DNA of 64,000 nt from Cryptomeria japonica (taxonomy: Eukaryota; Streptophyta; Pinopsida; Cupressales; Cupressaceae). Each line of letters begins with the position of its first letter. Position 1 is the stretch's first letter. Where the stretch lies: positions 6,703,001-6,767,000 of the forward strand of contig NC_081414.1 in assembly GCF_030272615.1 (NCBI RefSeq). Direction: 5' to 3'. Position numbers and translations under genes: made by a program. The notes under the pieces were generated by a model. It saw nothing but the letters and a program-made list of their open reading frames with translations. It was not told the origin of the DNA and ran no database searches. Below are positions 44,413 to 57,600 of this stretch, piece after piece.

Positions 44413-45340
44413 ATGATGAAGAGGGAAGGTCCAAAATTCAACAGAGATAACTTTAAAATATGGAAGGACAGAATGAAGATATAGATTCAGGAGAATGGGC
44501 AAGTCATGGAAGCCCTAATCAGTAGCTTATCTGACATTGAGTTTATTGATGTCCAGGATAAAGACAATCCTAAAGAAGTATGAGATACTCTTGAGAATAT
44601 CTATGGCGGTGATGAGCATGTAAAACAAGCTAAGGAAGAAAGACTTAGAGAGAAGTTTGAAGACATGCGGATGGTTGAAGGTGAGACCATTCAACAATAT
44701 GGAATACGAATCAAAACTGTTGTTGGAGATATCAAGAGTGCAGGTGGTAAAATGGAAGATTCCACTGTTGTAAGCAAAGTTTTGAGATTCTTATTACCGG
44801 TCTATGCAATAAGGGCTGCTGCTATTCAAGAGTTGAGATCAATAGACAAGACTAAGGTATCCCTAGACTTCATCATTGCAAAGTTGACAGCCTATGAGCT
44901 AAATAGTTTTGATGGCAGTGTTCAAAAGACCGAATCAGCTTTTAGAGCATCTGCTGCACCATTTAGAAAAGGAAAAGAAGCAAGCACCAGCGGTGAACTA
45001 AGACAGAGAAAAGAAATGGATGATGAGGAGATTCTGATGGAATTTGAAGCTCTTCTTGCTAAGAGACTTCCTAAGGGAACCGGCAAATATAAAGGTAAGC
45101 TTCCTTTGAAATGCTTCTCTTGTAACTGGATAGGACACATCGCTATAAACTGTCCTAATGGTGATAGCAAGAACAAACTGGAAAGGTTCAAGAAATTCAA
45201 AGGAGGAAACCGAAGAAACTATTTTGTAGCAGTTGATGAAGGTGTCACAGATGAGGAATTAGAAGATGAAGAAAATGAAGATATTGTGTTTGTTGCAGTC
45301 AAAGAGGATGTGTCAGACAAAAAGGCTCTTGTCTCCCACT
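44413..45340 (+). pseudogene. Element F gag
   Basis: ATG at 44413 (a second ATG follows at once) starts KREGPKFNRDNFKIWKDRMK, the UBN2-type capsid opening. Stops at 44482-44484 and 44581-44583 fall where tryptophan codons are expected. The frame then stays open. The zinc knuckle is CFSCNWIGHIAINC at 45112-45153, followed by an acidic spacer (EELEDEENEDI) before the protease. Same frame as pol, so gag and pol are a single polyprotein as usual for copia. Confidence 0.88.
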
Positions 45341-48300
45341 TTGATAATTCCAATGAGTGGATTATCGACAGTGGTTGTTCTCACCATATGACTGGTGACC
45401 GGAGCAAGTTTATATCTCTGGAAGAGTATGATGGTGGGGTGGTTCGTTTTGGTAATGATGCACCATGTATGGTCAAAGGCAGAGGGTTCATCTCTCTAAA
45501 TGGAAAGAGCAATGCTGACAATGTGTATTGGTTGGAAGGTCTAAGACACAATCTATTGAATGTTGCCCAGCAGAATGACAGTGGACTTACTCTAGAATTC
45601 AAAAATGGAGTCTGCAAAATCAAAGGAAAGAATGGTGAACTGATGGCTACCAGTATACAGACCAAAGGTAACTTATTTCAGCTGAATGCAAATATAAGTA
45701 CATGGCTTATGGCTAAGTTTGATGATAGCTGGATATGGCATAGGAGACTCCACCATGTAAACTTTGATAACATAGTAAAGCCCAGTAAGATCAAGGTAGT
45801 TAGAGGACTGTCGATGCTGAGCAAACCGGAAAATCCTTTGTGCAGAGAAAGTCAACTAGGAAAAATGTCTTCCTCAACCTTCAAAGGTAAATCTTTCACT
45901 GCTGACAAATTACTTGATCTTGTGCATACTGATTTGTGTGGTCCTATGAAAACTAGGAGTGTGCAGGGAGATAGGTATTTTATGATTCTTATAGATGATT
46001 GCTCAAGAATGATGTGGGTCACATTCTTGAAGGACAAGTCTGAAGCCTTTGGAAAGTTCAAAGCTTTCAGAGCACTGGTAGAAAAGGAAAGTGGTAGAAG
46101 AATCAAATGTCTTTGAACTAATCAAGGAGGGGAATTCACTTCTGGTGAATTCAACAAATATTGTAAAGAGAATGGCATCAAGAGGCAACCGTCTACCCCC
46201 CGGACTCCACAGCAGAATGGCCTAGCAGAGAGAAACAACCAGACTGTGGTTGAAGCGGCTAGAACTATGTTGATCCAAGGAAAAGTCGCTCACACCTTTT
46301 GGAGAGAAGTGGTGAGCACTGCAGTCTACACAATGAACCAGATACTCATCAAGAAAGGAAAGGATAAGAATCCTTATGAGTACTAGACTGGTAAGACACC
46401 AGTGGTAAGCTACTTCAGAGTGTTTGGTAGTAAATGTTATATCAAGAGGAGTGAACATCAGAGCAAGTTTGATGCTAAATGTGATGAGGGAATATTCCTA
46501 GGGTATTCCACTAAGAGCAAAGCTCTCAAATGTTTCAACAATAGGACTCAGAGAATTGTTGAAAGCATCAATGTTAGGGTTGATGAAAACTCTGAGAAAT
46601 CAGAGGAAACCGGTAGAGAGCATGTAGGAGATGAACCGATAGTAACCTTCTGGGAACCGGTTGCAAATCAGCCCAGTACCAGCAACTGTGCTCCTACACC
46701 GGTAGATGTTGATGAAGAAAAGCAAGAGGAAGTTGTTAAGAATATACCTAGGTATGTCAAACTCAATCATGATCCAAAGCAGATCATAGGAGACAAAGAT
46801 GCAGGAATTCTTACAAGAAGAAAGGTCAGAGAAAGCTCATGTATGATCTTTGAATTTGAGCCTAAATCATTCAAAGAGGCACATAAAGATGAAGATCGGA
46901 TCAAGGCAATGGAGGAGGAACTTGACCAGATAGAAAAGAAAGGTACATGGTCTTTGGTACCCAGATCGGAGCATAAAAATGTCATTGGAACCAAATGGGT
47001 TTTCAAAAATAAGCTAAATGAGGATGGCACAGTGGTAAGGAACAAAGCCAGACTAGTATGTAAAGGATATGCCCAAGAAGAAGGAGAAGACTATGGTGAA
47101 ACCTTTGCTCCTGTAGCAAGATTGGAAGGAGTTCGTATGCTTCTTGCATATGCAACTTTTAAAGGATTCAAAGTATACCAAATGGATGTAAAATCTGCAT
47201 TTTTAAATGGAATACTTGAAGAGGAAGTGTATATAGAGCAACCAGATGGGTTTGCCCTATCAGAAGATAGTGACATGGTGTGTAGGCTACATAAAGCCTT
47301 ATATGGACTGAAGCAAGCACCAAGAGCATGGTATGAATGCTTGCATTCTCATCTTGTGAAGATAGGATTTGAAAGAACAAGTGAAGATAGCAATATCTAC
47401 TTGGAATCAAAAGGAGATCATATTCTGATCTGCGAAGTATTTGTTGATGACATAATCTTTGGTGGAGATGACAAGATGAGTCATGACTTTGTCGATGAGA
47501 TGAAAAAGGAGTTTGAAATGTCACTCATAGGGGAAATTAAGTTCTTTATTGAACTGCAGATTTAGCAAATAAAAAATGGAATCTTTATTACTCAGTCCAA
47601 GTATATCAAAGAGGTGTTGAAGACCTTTGGCATGAAAGACAGTAAACCGGTTGGTACACCAATGGTGACCAGTTGTAAACTATCAAAAGAGGATGACTCA
47701 ACATTGGTAAATGAGAAGAAATGTCGATCAATGATTGGTAAGTTGCATTATGTAGTGCATAGCAGACCGGACATTGCAGATGCAGTGGGTATTACCACTC
47801 GGTTTCAGCAAAGCCCAAGAGAATCCCACTTGGTAGCAATCAAGCAGATTCTTAGATATCTGAAAGGAACTATTGACTATGGGTTATGGTATCCATACAA
47901 TAATGATTTCAATCTGAAAGTGTTCACAGATGCTGATTGGGCTGGTAATGTAGATGACCGGAAAAGCACAACCGGTGGTGCATTCTTTCTCAGTGGAAGA
48001 CTGGTCTCATGAATGAGTAAAAAGAAGAGTTGTATCTCTCAGTCTACAGCAGAAGCGGAGTATGTTGCAGCTTTTATGAACTTCACGCAGACTATTTGGA
48101 TGAAGCATGTATTGAATGGCTTCAAAGTTCATGTATCTAAATCGGTAAGTATATTCTGTGACAATACAAGTGCAATTAACATATCCAAGAATCCGGTTTT
48201 ACATGCTAGGACCAAGCACTTTGAACTCAAGTATCATTTCTTGAGGGAAAAGGTTCAGAACAAAGAGGTGGTATTGGAACATGTTTTCAGTAAGGAGCAA

Positions 48301-48360
48301 TTAGCAGACATATTCACCAAGCCTCTACTGAAGGCTACTTTTACCTATCTAAGAGGTTAG
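45341..48360 (+). pseudogene. Element F pol: protease, integrase, reverse transcriptase, RNase H
   Basis: Protease WIIDSGCSHHMTGD is intact (DSG at 45367-45375). GAG-pre-integrase WIWHRRLHHVNFDN is followed by integrase with VHTDLCGP. Its second Asp is Asn (TNQGGEF, just after the TGA at 46114-46116), and its Glu is in NGLAERNN. Reverse transcriptase has [23 protein letters not shown] and a complete FVDD box (47440-47451). RNase H shows FTDADWAGNVDDRKSTTGG and STAEAEYVA. Premature stops are at 46114, 46384, 47563 and 48010, and a TAG at 48358 lies where related copies have Gln or His. The protein would copy and integrate the element; this copy cannot. Confidence 0.93.
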
Positions 48361-48638
48361 TTAGGTGTGTTGCCCCTTCAAGAGGTAATCTAAAGGTTTG
48401 TGATCCACATCAGTCAGATCTTACTTTGCTATATATTTTTAGGATTGATGTGTTGAAGGATTCTACTCCAAAGGGGGGGCAACATAGTGGAACAGGGAAG
48501 CTTGTGCCTCCACTTTGGCATTGTTGTCAAAGAGGGAGAAGATGTGAAGTGGAAAAGGTATCTGCAATATTAATGAGAAGATGTGATGTAGAAAGAGAGA
48601 TATCTTTGTATATTGCCATCAATGCCAAAGGGGGAGAT
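48361..48638 (+). other. Element F 3' untranslated region with three purine tracts
   Basis: CCAAAGGGGGGGC near 48469, GTCAAAGAGGGAG near 48527, and CCAAAGGGGGAGA at 48625-48637. The last abuts the LTR and is the likely plus-strand primer. Confidence 0.75.
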
Positions 48639-50139
48639 TGTTGGCATATGTGCAGAATATGTCGACATGATGATACTGTGTTATCATTGATGTCAATATG
48701 TTGAAAGAGAACCGGTAGTATGCTGATGTTGTGAACCGGCATATGTGAAAAAGTGAACCGGTATGCTTATCCAAGTGAACCGGTATGATGTTGTGAACCG
48801 GAACCGGTATGTCAGAACGAGAACTGGTATAAGGAATGTTTTGTATCTAGGGTTCATATGGCATAACTACCAGCTGGTAGTCTCAACTTCAGGGTTTCCG
48901 ATTGAAGTGTTTCGAGCCTGTGTGTTTCAACCGATGGCATTGTGTGATGAGTTAGCATTGTAATAGAGATCAGATCATGTTGCCACGTCATCCTCGTGCA
49001 TGTGAAGGATCTTGCATGAAAGAGATTGATCCTATCTACCTCGGGAATGTGCGAAGTCTCTGCAAATGGTGTAGAATGCGTGACGGGTTATCACCTCCAA
49101 GGAGCGGCGAAGAACGAACGATGGAGAATGTCTTGAGATCTGTTCAAGACCATTGTATTCAAATGCATAGTGTTCAATGGTCAGGATTGAACCGACAAAA
49201 TTTCTCAACCTAAGTGTTTAGGGTTTAGGGTTTATGCTACTGACCTATCTGTTTCCTATAAGGTCGATGTGATGTTTCATGTTGAGGGTGTTGGCAAATG
49301 TTGTGTGTGTATCTATGTGCAGAGATATATGATTCTTGCTAGACCAGTTGAGAGGATTGATACCTGCATAGTGTGTGTGCAGAAGGAAGGAACTAAAGCG
49401 GATCTACTTTGGCATTGAGTGCTATTACCAGATCATTGTAATACATGTTGATCTCTAATCACTTCAACAGTTGGAAAATCCCTTAACAGGGTAGCTTTAA
49501 CCAGCTTGTTGTAAATCCTTTAACAGGGTGACTCAAAGCCATTGAGTTCATAAAATCCTTTAACAAGGTAACCTCTAACAGGGTTTAACCCTTAACCGAG
49601 TATTCTAGCCATCCCTTAACCGGGTGATCCCTAACAGGATCGGTTCCTAGCATAACCTGTTGTAATAGTCTTTAAACGGACTAGGCTCATAACAGAGCAG
49701 ACTTCTAAAGAGTTCAAAATAGCTTGTGGGTATTCATCCCCACCGTGGTTTTTCCCAGTTGGGTTTCCATGTGAAAAATATGTGTGTCATGTGTGATGTC
49801 CTTTTCATGTGATGCTTTGTTGTTTTTTGTCAAGCGGTGAATCATGTTGATCTAGCTATTTATTGTATCTCTGATGATAGATTATTTGTTTGTGCATAAG
49901 GACAAATTGGAAATAAGGGAGTAGGTTGTATGAAAAGTTAAGAAGATTGATCGGTTCATGTCTTTCACAGTTGCACTATGTTTAACTGGTAGTAATCTGG
50001 TTTGGACTGGTGTCAGGGATTGCCAGTAGTTTTTAGTTTGCAATCAAACCGGTCCAGGAAACGTTTTTGTGCCGGTACTGATTCACCCCCCCCCCTCTCA
50101 GTACCAGTTTGGTACTCACTTTTCATCACTGAGTTATCA
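48639..50139 (+). repeat. Element F 3' LTR
   Basis: 1501 bp, colinear with the 5' LTR. GAACCGGTATG repeats lie at 48705-48835 and the inverted-repeat array at 49479-49714. In the late stem the 3' arm reads CCATG instead of CCACG. Followed by target copy AAACC (50140-50144). Confidence 0.95.
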
Positions 50140-50968
50140 AAACCCAATGATAATGTACTGCTTAAAATAGCATCTTCATATGCTAGATTCAGTACCAGTT
50201 AACCTCTGATTGGCTTCTTCATACCTTCCTTGAATCTTCAAATGATGTCTGTGTGTATAGCTCTGCTTATATTCACATATACCTTATTACAATTCTTTTC
50301 CACACACCTTTTTTTCTTAATTAATCTCACAAATGAGATCTTACATATATACCAAAAGCTCTGATTGGCTTCTTCATACCTTCCTTGAATCTTCAAATGA
50401 TGTCTGTGTGTATAGCGCTGCTTATATTCACATATACCTTATTACAATTATTTTCCACACACCTTTTTTTCTTAATCTCACAAATGAGATCTTACATATA
50501 TACCAAAACCTAAGACCAAATGTGTAGGTCGGCTCACTAATTAAATCAATTACAAATGAATCAATATGCAATGCATGATGTCGGCTTAATGCATTTACAA
50601 CAATAACCAATCAATAAAATATCTTCATAACATGTCGTGCTGATCTGGAATAGATAACGCTTGTCGGTCCATAACCTAGACCTATTTGTCGGTAACAGCA
50701 AATATGCAAACTCGATTAGACCAATAATCAAATCACCAAAACCAAGTGTCCAAACAATGTCTTCGACATAACCAAGTAATCTCCAGATGATAACAGATCA
50801 TCCTCAGTGTCAGTGAACAATATATCCTGTCGGTGAACCAGATACTGGTGATTGTGCATAAGTTACTGAACATGTCGGTGAACATAACCAAAGATCTCCA
50901 CAAGGATAAGTGTTGATAAGTGTTGGCATCAATGAAAAAACCAATGCAACACATCCATAATACCAACA
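50140..50968 (-). repeat. Element E 3' LTR, second segment, with private tandem duplication
   Basis: Continues E's left LTR after element F. A 155-bp tandem duplication (50204-50358 and 50359-50510, starting CTCTGATTGGCTTC) is absent from the right LTR. Ends ATACCAACA beside the polypurine tract (- strand). Confidence 0.9.
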
Positions 50969-51359
50969 ATCTCCCCCTTTGGCATTGATGGCAACATGAG
51001 ATGGAAAAACCATCTAAGTGCCAAAGCAGAAATGCCAAAAACCAAAAACCAACAATCTCCCAAAGAGATCATTAACCAGAAATCAAAATACAGATACAGA
51101 GAGTAACAATCTCTCCCCCAATGAATAATCTCTCCCCAAAAGATAATGTGTCTTTCCATAGATATCTCTCCCCCTTTGACATCAAATGCCAAAGAAATAC
51201 AAAACCAATTACAATCAGTTCATAGAAATTATTACAAATACCAATTGCTATAACCAAATTTATTCAATCTACTCCCCCTGAGAAGTAACTCTCCTTCATC
51301 AAAACCGGAAAAAAGATTTCTCTGTTAATTTTGTCGGTCTGATGTCATGCTCCAACTGT
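50969..51359 (-). other. Element E 3' untranslated region with repeated purine tracts
   Basis: On the - strand, purine tracts sit at about 51270-51285, 51165-51180, 51105-51145, 51055-51065 and 50970-50985. The last reads GCCAAAGGGGGAGATTGTTGG into the LTR. No coding sequence. Confidence 0.75.
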
Positions 51360-54300
51360 CTAAGTTTCTACCGATGAGGGTATAACTCCAAGATGCTCTC
51401 TTAGATATTCAAAAGTTTCCGTAGGCAAAGGTTTAGTAAAGATATCTGCAATCTGCTCTTTAGTATTCACATAAACCAATTTCACTTCTTTTGCTTCAAC
51501 ATTCTCTTTCAGAAAATTGAATTTGATAGAAACATGTTTAGTTTTAGAGTGAAATACCGGATTCTTTGATATATCAATTGTTGTCATATTATCACAGTAA
51601 ATGATTATAAGTTCTTTGCATTTTACCTTTATGTCCTTCAACATTTGCTTAATCCATAATACCTGTGTACAATTAGTTGTTGTTGCAACATATTCTGATT
51701 CTGTTGTTGATAGTGATGTACAACTTTGTTTCTTACTCAACCATGAAATTAGTCTCATGCCAAGAAAGAATGCTCCGTCAGTGGTTCTCTTTTTGTCATC
51801 TACATCTCCTGCCCAATTTGCATCTATGTATGCACATAAATCAAAATTTTCATCTTTAGGATACCATAAGCCAAGATTTGTTGTGCCTTGTAGATACCAG
51901 AAAATCTTTTTCACTGTTGATTCATGATTTTCCTTAGGATTACTCTGAAATCTTGAAACAATACATACTGCATTCATAATATCAGGTCTTGTTTGTGTCA
52001 AATACAGTAAACCTCCTATCATAGACTTGTATCTTGTCAGATTAACAGGTGTTGATTCATCCTTCAATGATAGTTTGTTAGTTGTAGTCATAGGTGTGCT
52101 TACCGGTTTAGAGTTTTCCATGCCAAATTTCTTAAGTAATTCCTTCAAGTACTATGATTGATTTATGAATATACCTTTATCAGTCTGTGAAATTTGCAAT
52201 CCTAAAAAGAATTTTATCTACCCAATCATAGACATTTCAAATTCTTCCTGCATCTTATTAGAAAAGTCTTTACACAATCCATCTTCTCCTCCAAAAATAA
52301 TATCATCAACAAAAACTTCTATAACCAAGATGTCATCATTAGTCACTTTGAAATATAGATTGTTGTCAGCATTACCTTTAGTGTAACCAAGTTTTAAAAG
52401 ATATTTGTCCAATCTAGCATAGCAAGCTTTAGGAGCTTGCTTTAATCCATATAAAGTTTTCCTTAACCTGCAAACCATATCTTTGTCATCTGTCAAAGAA
52501 ATTCCATCAAGTTGTTCAATGTAAACTTTCTCTTCACGATCACCATTCAGAAATGCACATTTAACATCCATTTGATATACTTTGTAGTTCTTGTGTGCTA
52601 CAAAAGCTAAAAATAATTTGACTGCCTCAATTCTAGCTACCGGTGCAAAGGTTTCATTGTAATCAATTCCTTCTTTCTGTGAATATCATTTACATACTAA
52701 TCTTGTTTTGTTTCTGATTACCTTACCATCGTCATTAAGTTTATTTCTGAATACCCATTTAGTTCCAATTACATTTTTGTTTTTAGGTTGGGGAACCAAT
52801 GTCCATGTGTTATTCTTTTTAATTTGTTCCAATTCATCTTCCATAGCCTTAATCCAATGTTTATCTTCACATGCTTCATTAATGGTTGCTGGTTCAATTT
52901 GAGAAATTAAACATACCTCTTCATTTGCCAGTCTTCCTCTAGTCATAACACCTTGATACTTGTTCCCAATTATCTGACTTTCAGAGTGATTCAATCTTAC
53001 ATACCTAGGTGTTTTTACTTGTTGTTCTTCAATCACTGTGGAATTCTCAGATGATGTCGGTGTGACTGGATCAACATTCTGTACCTGTGTACTCATTGTA
53101 GGTTCATTTGTGATTATCTCAACTGTCAATTCAGAGTCCATAGACCTTCTGAATTGTTCATCAATCTTCACATTTGCACTCTCAATGATTTTTTGCAATC
53201 TTTTATTAAAACATCTATATGTCTTGCTCTTAGATGAGTAACCAAGAAATATTCCTTCATCACTTCTAGGATCAAATTTGCCAATATAATAATCTCTCCT
53301 AATATAACATTTGCTTCCAAATATTCTAAAATATTTAAGAGGAGTGTTACCAAACCATAGTTCATGAGGGGTCTTACCGGTTTCACCTTTGATGTGAACT
53401 CTGTTGAACGTATAAACAACTATATTGATTGCTTCTCTCCAATACACATGAGGTAGGTTTGCTTATGATATCATGCTTCTAGTTGCATCCAAAATAGTTA
53501 TGTTCTTCCTTTCCACAACTCCATTTTGTTGGGGTATCCGAGGTGTTGATAATTGTCTTTTGATTCCATTCACTTCACAGAATGTATTAAATTTCTTAGA
53601 TGTGAACTCACCTCCTTGATCTGATCTCAAACATTTGATTTTCTTACCGGTTTCATTTTCTACCATCACTTTGAATAGTTTGAATTTTCCAAAAGCTTAT
53701 GATTTCTCGCTAAGAAAAGTAACCCAACACATTCTAGAATAATCATCAATGATTAGCATAAAATATCTATCTCCTTGTAAACTTCTAGTTCTTGTTGGAC
53801 CACATAAATCAATATGAATTAAGTCAAGAACATTATTGGATTTTTCTGGAATACTTTTAAAAGTTGCTCTAACTTTCTTTCCAAATTGACGTTCCTTACA
53901 TACCGGATTGTGAGGTTTAACAATCTTATGTAAATCCCTTACTGCCTTAGTTGTACTTATTTTCACAATGCAGTCAAAATTAACATGACAAAGTCTCTTA
54001 TGCCATAACCAATTTTCATCAATATGTGCAATCAAGCATGTCTTCTCATTGTTATTCAAATGAAAGATATTACCTCTAGTCTAATTACCGGTTGCAATTT
54101 CCAAACTAGTTATATTCATCATTTTGCATTTACCATTCTTGAATTGTAACTGAAATCATTTTTCAACTAATTGACGAACACTCAAAAGATTATGCTTCAA
54201 ACCTTCAACATAATAAACGTTGTCAGTATTGTGCTTACCATCAAAAGATATAGTGTCTTTTCCTCTGATCAAACAAGCTTTGTCATCCCCAAATCTTACT

Positions 54301-54611
54301 AGACCTCCATTTTATTTCTGAAAAGGTAAGAATTTACTCTTATCACCAGTCATAGGATGTGAACATCCGAAATCAATGATCCATTCATCCTTTCCTTCAA
54401 TTTTAGTTGTCAGGACTTGCTCTACCGGTTGAATAGTAGGTGTCGATTGATCTTCTGTTATTGCAACAAAAGTCCATCCATTGTCTGTCGGTTCCTCATC
54501 AGAATCATCAGTAACTCCTTCATCAGCATAGTAACATGATTTGTTTCTATTCTTCTTAAATCTGTATCTTTGATATTCAAGGTTAGGCTTATATGTTCTT
54601 TTAGCTTCTTC
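51360..54611 (-). pseudogene. Element E pol: protease, integrase, reverse transcriptase, RNase H
   Basis: All pieces read in one - frame. Protease reads WIIDFGCSHPMTGD: Asp kept, but the next Ser is Phe and one His is Pro (about 54330-54380). GAG-pre-integrase WLWHKRLCHVNFDC is followed by integrase with IHIDLCGP, RSDQGGEF and NGVVERKN, all three acids present. Reverse transcriptase has [12 protein letters not shown] and FVDDIIFGG (about 52290). RNase H has YIDANWAGDVDDKK and STTESEYVA, then ADIFTKPLP. Stops are scattered (near 54310, 54190, 53695, 53460, 52683, 52215, 52155). The N-terminal junction with gag is at 54611, where the 4.2-kb unit sits. Confidence 0.92.
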
Positions 54612-57600
54612 TGTAATGCCCCGCCAGGAAACCCTGAAGGGATAAGCCAAAACACAAGAATAGAGTGCAATAATTTTTTTATTTTTTATTTTTTTTTAAG
54701 TTACACCACATAAGATACAACAAGATATCAAAGATTCAGATTACATAGCGGAAGACCACAACTAACATCTAAGAAGTTTCCCAATGAGATTACTTAAAAT
54801 CACAATTCTCTTAACTCACACAATTAATCCAACAAGTTGATTACCTTAATAACGAGATAATTCTTAATCAGGATAATTTTTTTCAGAAGATGGAAATATA
54901 AATCACAAGCAAAGATTCATCCATTAAGATCTATTCATAATCTTCATTCAAGCTTTTCATAAAAATACAAGCCATACATCTAATATTCTAACACCCTAGA
55001 ATTTCATCATATACATACGAGATCTTTTCAAGCATATTTAATTTCCTTAACAACAACTGAATATATTCCATTACTCTAAGTTACATTCCTTCATATTCCA
55101 ATTTACTACATTTTAAAAGACGATTACATACATGCATCTACGATAAATCTCATCTAAACCACTTATGCATTCGATCAACATGGCATTCAAGAAAGGACTG
55201 AATATAAGCATTTAAAGTTAATTCCATCTTATCCACTTATACATTCTAACGTAAGCTAATCATACATGATAAAGCTGAATAAAGGAAACATAAGAGAATA
55301 CACCACATAACACCATAATGATCTCGGAGTTCACCCCTAAAGGGCTACATCTCCGGGTCTGCTCAACTGCAAGACCCCTCTGATAATTAATAAAGTTAAG
55401 AATACAAGAGGTTACACCATTACAATCCAGCCACCAAGGCGAAATATAAACAATATACAAATGACCACATCGGTCAATAATACATAAACGATCCCTGAAA
55501 AGAAAAGGATCCAGCTGAACATAATCAAAGCTAAAACAAAGGTCCATTGGAGCATCCACAAAGCTGAGCCATCACCACCCAAGGTCTAACATGAAACCGA
55601 TACTCACAAGGGCAAGGACAAAAGGACGACCCACAAAGGTACTCTTAACAGGACAAAACGACAACACACTAGTGAACGTAGGGACAAGTGTCATCACACA
55701 ACCTGGTATGGTTACGATGGCAAGTCTTCATAGGTCCCGGCCCCATACACTGGGTTACCCTGGCAACCTAATCCGTGCTTCCGGCCCATCCAAGCCTTAT
55801 GTGGACCCACACATCCTCTCGTGAAGACAAGGATGGTGGTTTGCCATTTCAGGCCTTCTCACAGCATGTCGGGTCTATGCTAGCACTCGTCCTATGTGTG
55901 AGGCACATTATCTTACTTAGAAATTACATTCTAATCTACTGTTAGGTTATCACTTATTAGACTCACCTTCGACGGGTTACCTAGCAGCCACTTTGGGCGC
56001 GGCCCCCAATCGAAAGCCACTTTCCCATACGACACTAGACTATACTCCGACGAACTCAAAACCAGGGAATAGGCATGGTCAGACGAACGGAGTTCAAGAA
56101 GGGAGAAACAACCATCTGGTCAAACACGACTCAAAGATGATCACTTACAGACGGTACTCTAACTAGAGACCCGAACAACAATGGTCAACCACATTTCAAC
56201 ATTCGACTCACACATAGAGGATAAGACCAAGTACGACACTACCACAAAGCAACAGTCAACTCGAAACTGAGGACTGAAATAGGTACCCCAAGTCAACCCA
56301 AACGACAGGGACCTATCAAACAAAGCACTCTTGCCATTTCATAATTAAAAGCGAATACAGAAATTAAACTCGCAAAGGCAATAAACAAAAAAGACAATAT
56401 TTTCTCAAATTGATTTAAGCATAACAGTTGATCCAATTCTCTGATTGATCTAAGTTTTCAAAAAACATAGACGGGAGATCACCGTTACCAGGTGAGTACA
56501 ATACCACAATTTACAATAGTACCATAGACTATTCCTCAAACAAGGGAAAATATAATTTAACCATTCATTTAACTAAATGAGAATATCAGTACTAAACAAT
56601 TTCCCAAATGATACTAAATTAAGTTCCCAAAAGCACATCGTTTAAATTCAAATATCCAACGATGAAATATCTCACTTACTTCTCGATTACTCCAATGATA
56701 TGTTCTTGAATAATATTTCACATCATCAATAGTAGTTACATCGCATTTCAACAATTTTCCAATAACATAATGTTCTATTTTATTTTAAGCAATACTACCT
56801 CAATTAGCCAAATGCTCTAATCAGCTAGAAGGTAAGATATAAATTTATTAATCCAAGATCAATCCGAATATAATCAATAATATTCAATTGCGAAATTAAC
56901 AGTTTTAGAACTTAATTAGAAGGAGTGCATAAGTCATGAAATGAAATTGAATAATGATTAACCTATAAACTCCATTATAAAATTAGTCAATATCAAATTT
57001 ACCATTTATCATGATTATGCCACCTTAATCATAATTAAGAAACTAATTAAAACTTAACATTAAAATAATATTTAAAAATATTATATGCATTTTTTTTGAA
57101 TACTAAAAAAAAATACATAAAAAGAATATATTTTTTTTTTTAAAAACTACTTTAAAACAAAGCATTTTAAAAGGGGCGAGGGTGGGGCCCACCTCCCAAC
57201 GGGCATGGCTGGGCGCCCAAACCCTAGCCGAGGGCAACTCCCGCGCGGGCGGCGCCACAGTGGTGCCCGCAGGTCCCGCGGCGCCCTGCGGCCACCACCG
57301 TGAGCCGCGGTCACTAGTGGACTGCGAACAGAGGTAAGGGAAACGAGCGGGGGAGGGGAGGAGGAGCGGGTGGAGCTCCGCTCCCCGCCCTCCAACCCCA
57401 ACCAACAGTTAAAAAAAAACACACGCACAGCTTGGTAAAATATATATATATTTTTTAAAAGAAACGCACAGTTCGATTAAAATACGTTTTACACAGCGCT
57501 ATTTTTATTTAAAACACAGTTCGTTTTTTTTCATTAAAAAAAAAAACGGAAAACACGAAATGCTTCGAAATCATATATTTCGATTCAATCATACACGAGG

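Larger units (their letters stand above)
42853..50139 (+). mobile_element. Element F: complete Ty1/copia retrotransposon nested in the LTR of element E
   Basis: 7.3 kb with LTRs 42853-44341 and 48639-50139, both TGTTGGCA...TTATCA, flanked by a perfect target duplication AAACC. It has a primer site, a single-frame gag-pol, and a CCAAAGGGGGAGA polypurine tract abutting the 3' LTR, the Sirevirus pattern. The LTRs appear more alike than those of element A, fitting a younger insertion into an already present LTR. Gag-pol has six premature in-frame stops before 48358 but no frameshift. Confidence 0.95.

Noticed and set aside
57103-57428. Two overlapping Pro/Arg-rich ORFs of about 100 codons on the - strand
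   Set aside because: They coincide with the GC-rich island, where stop codons are rare by composition, and show no domain.
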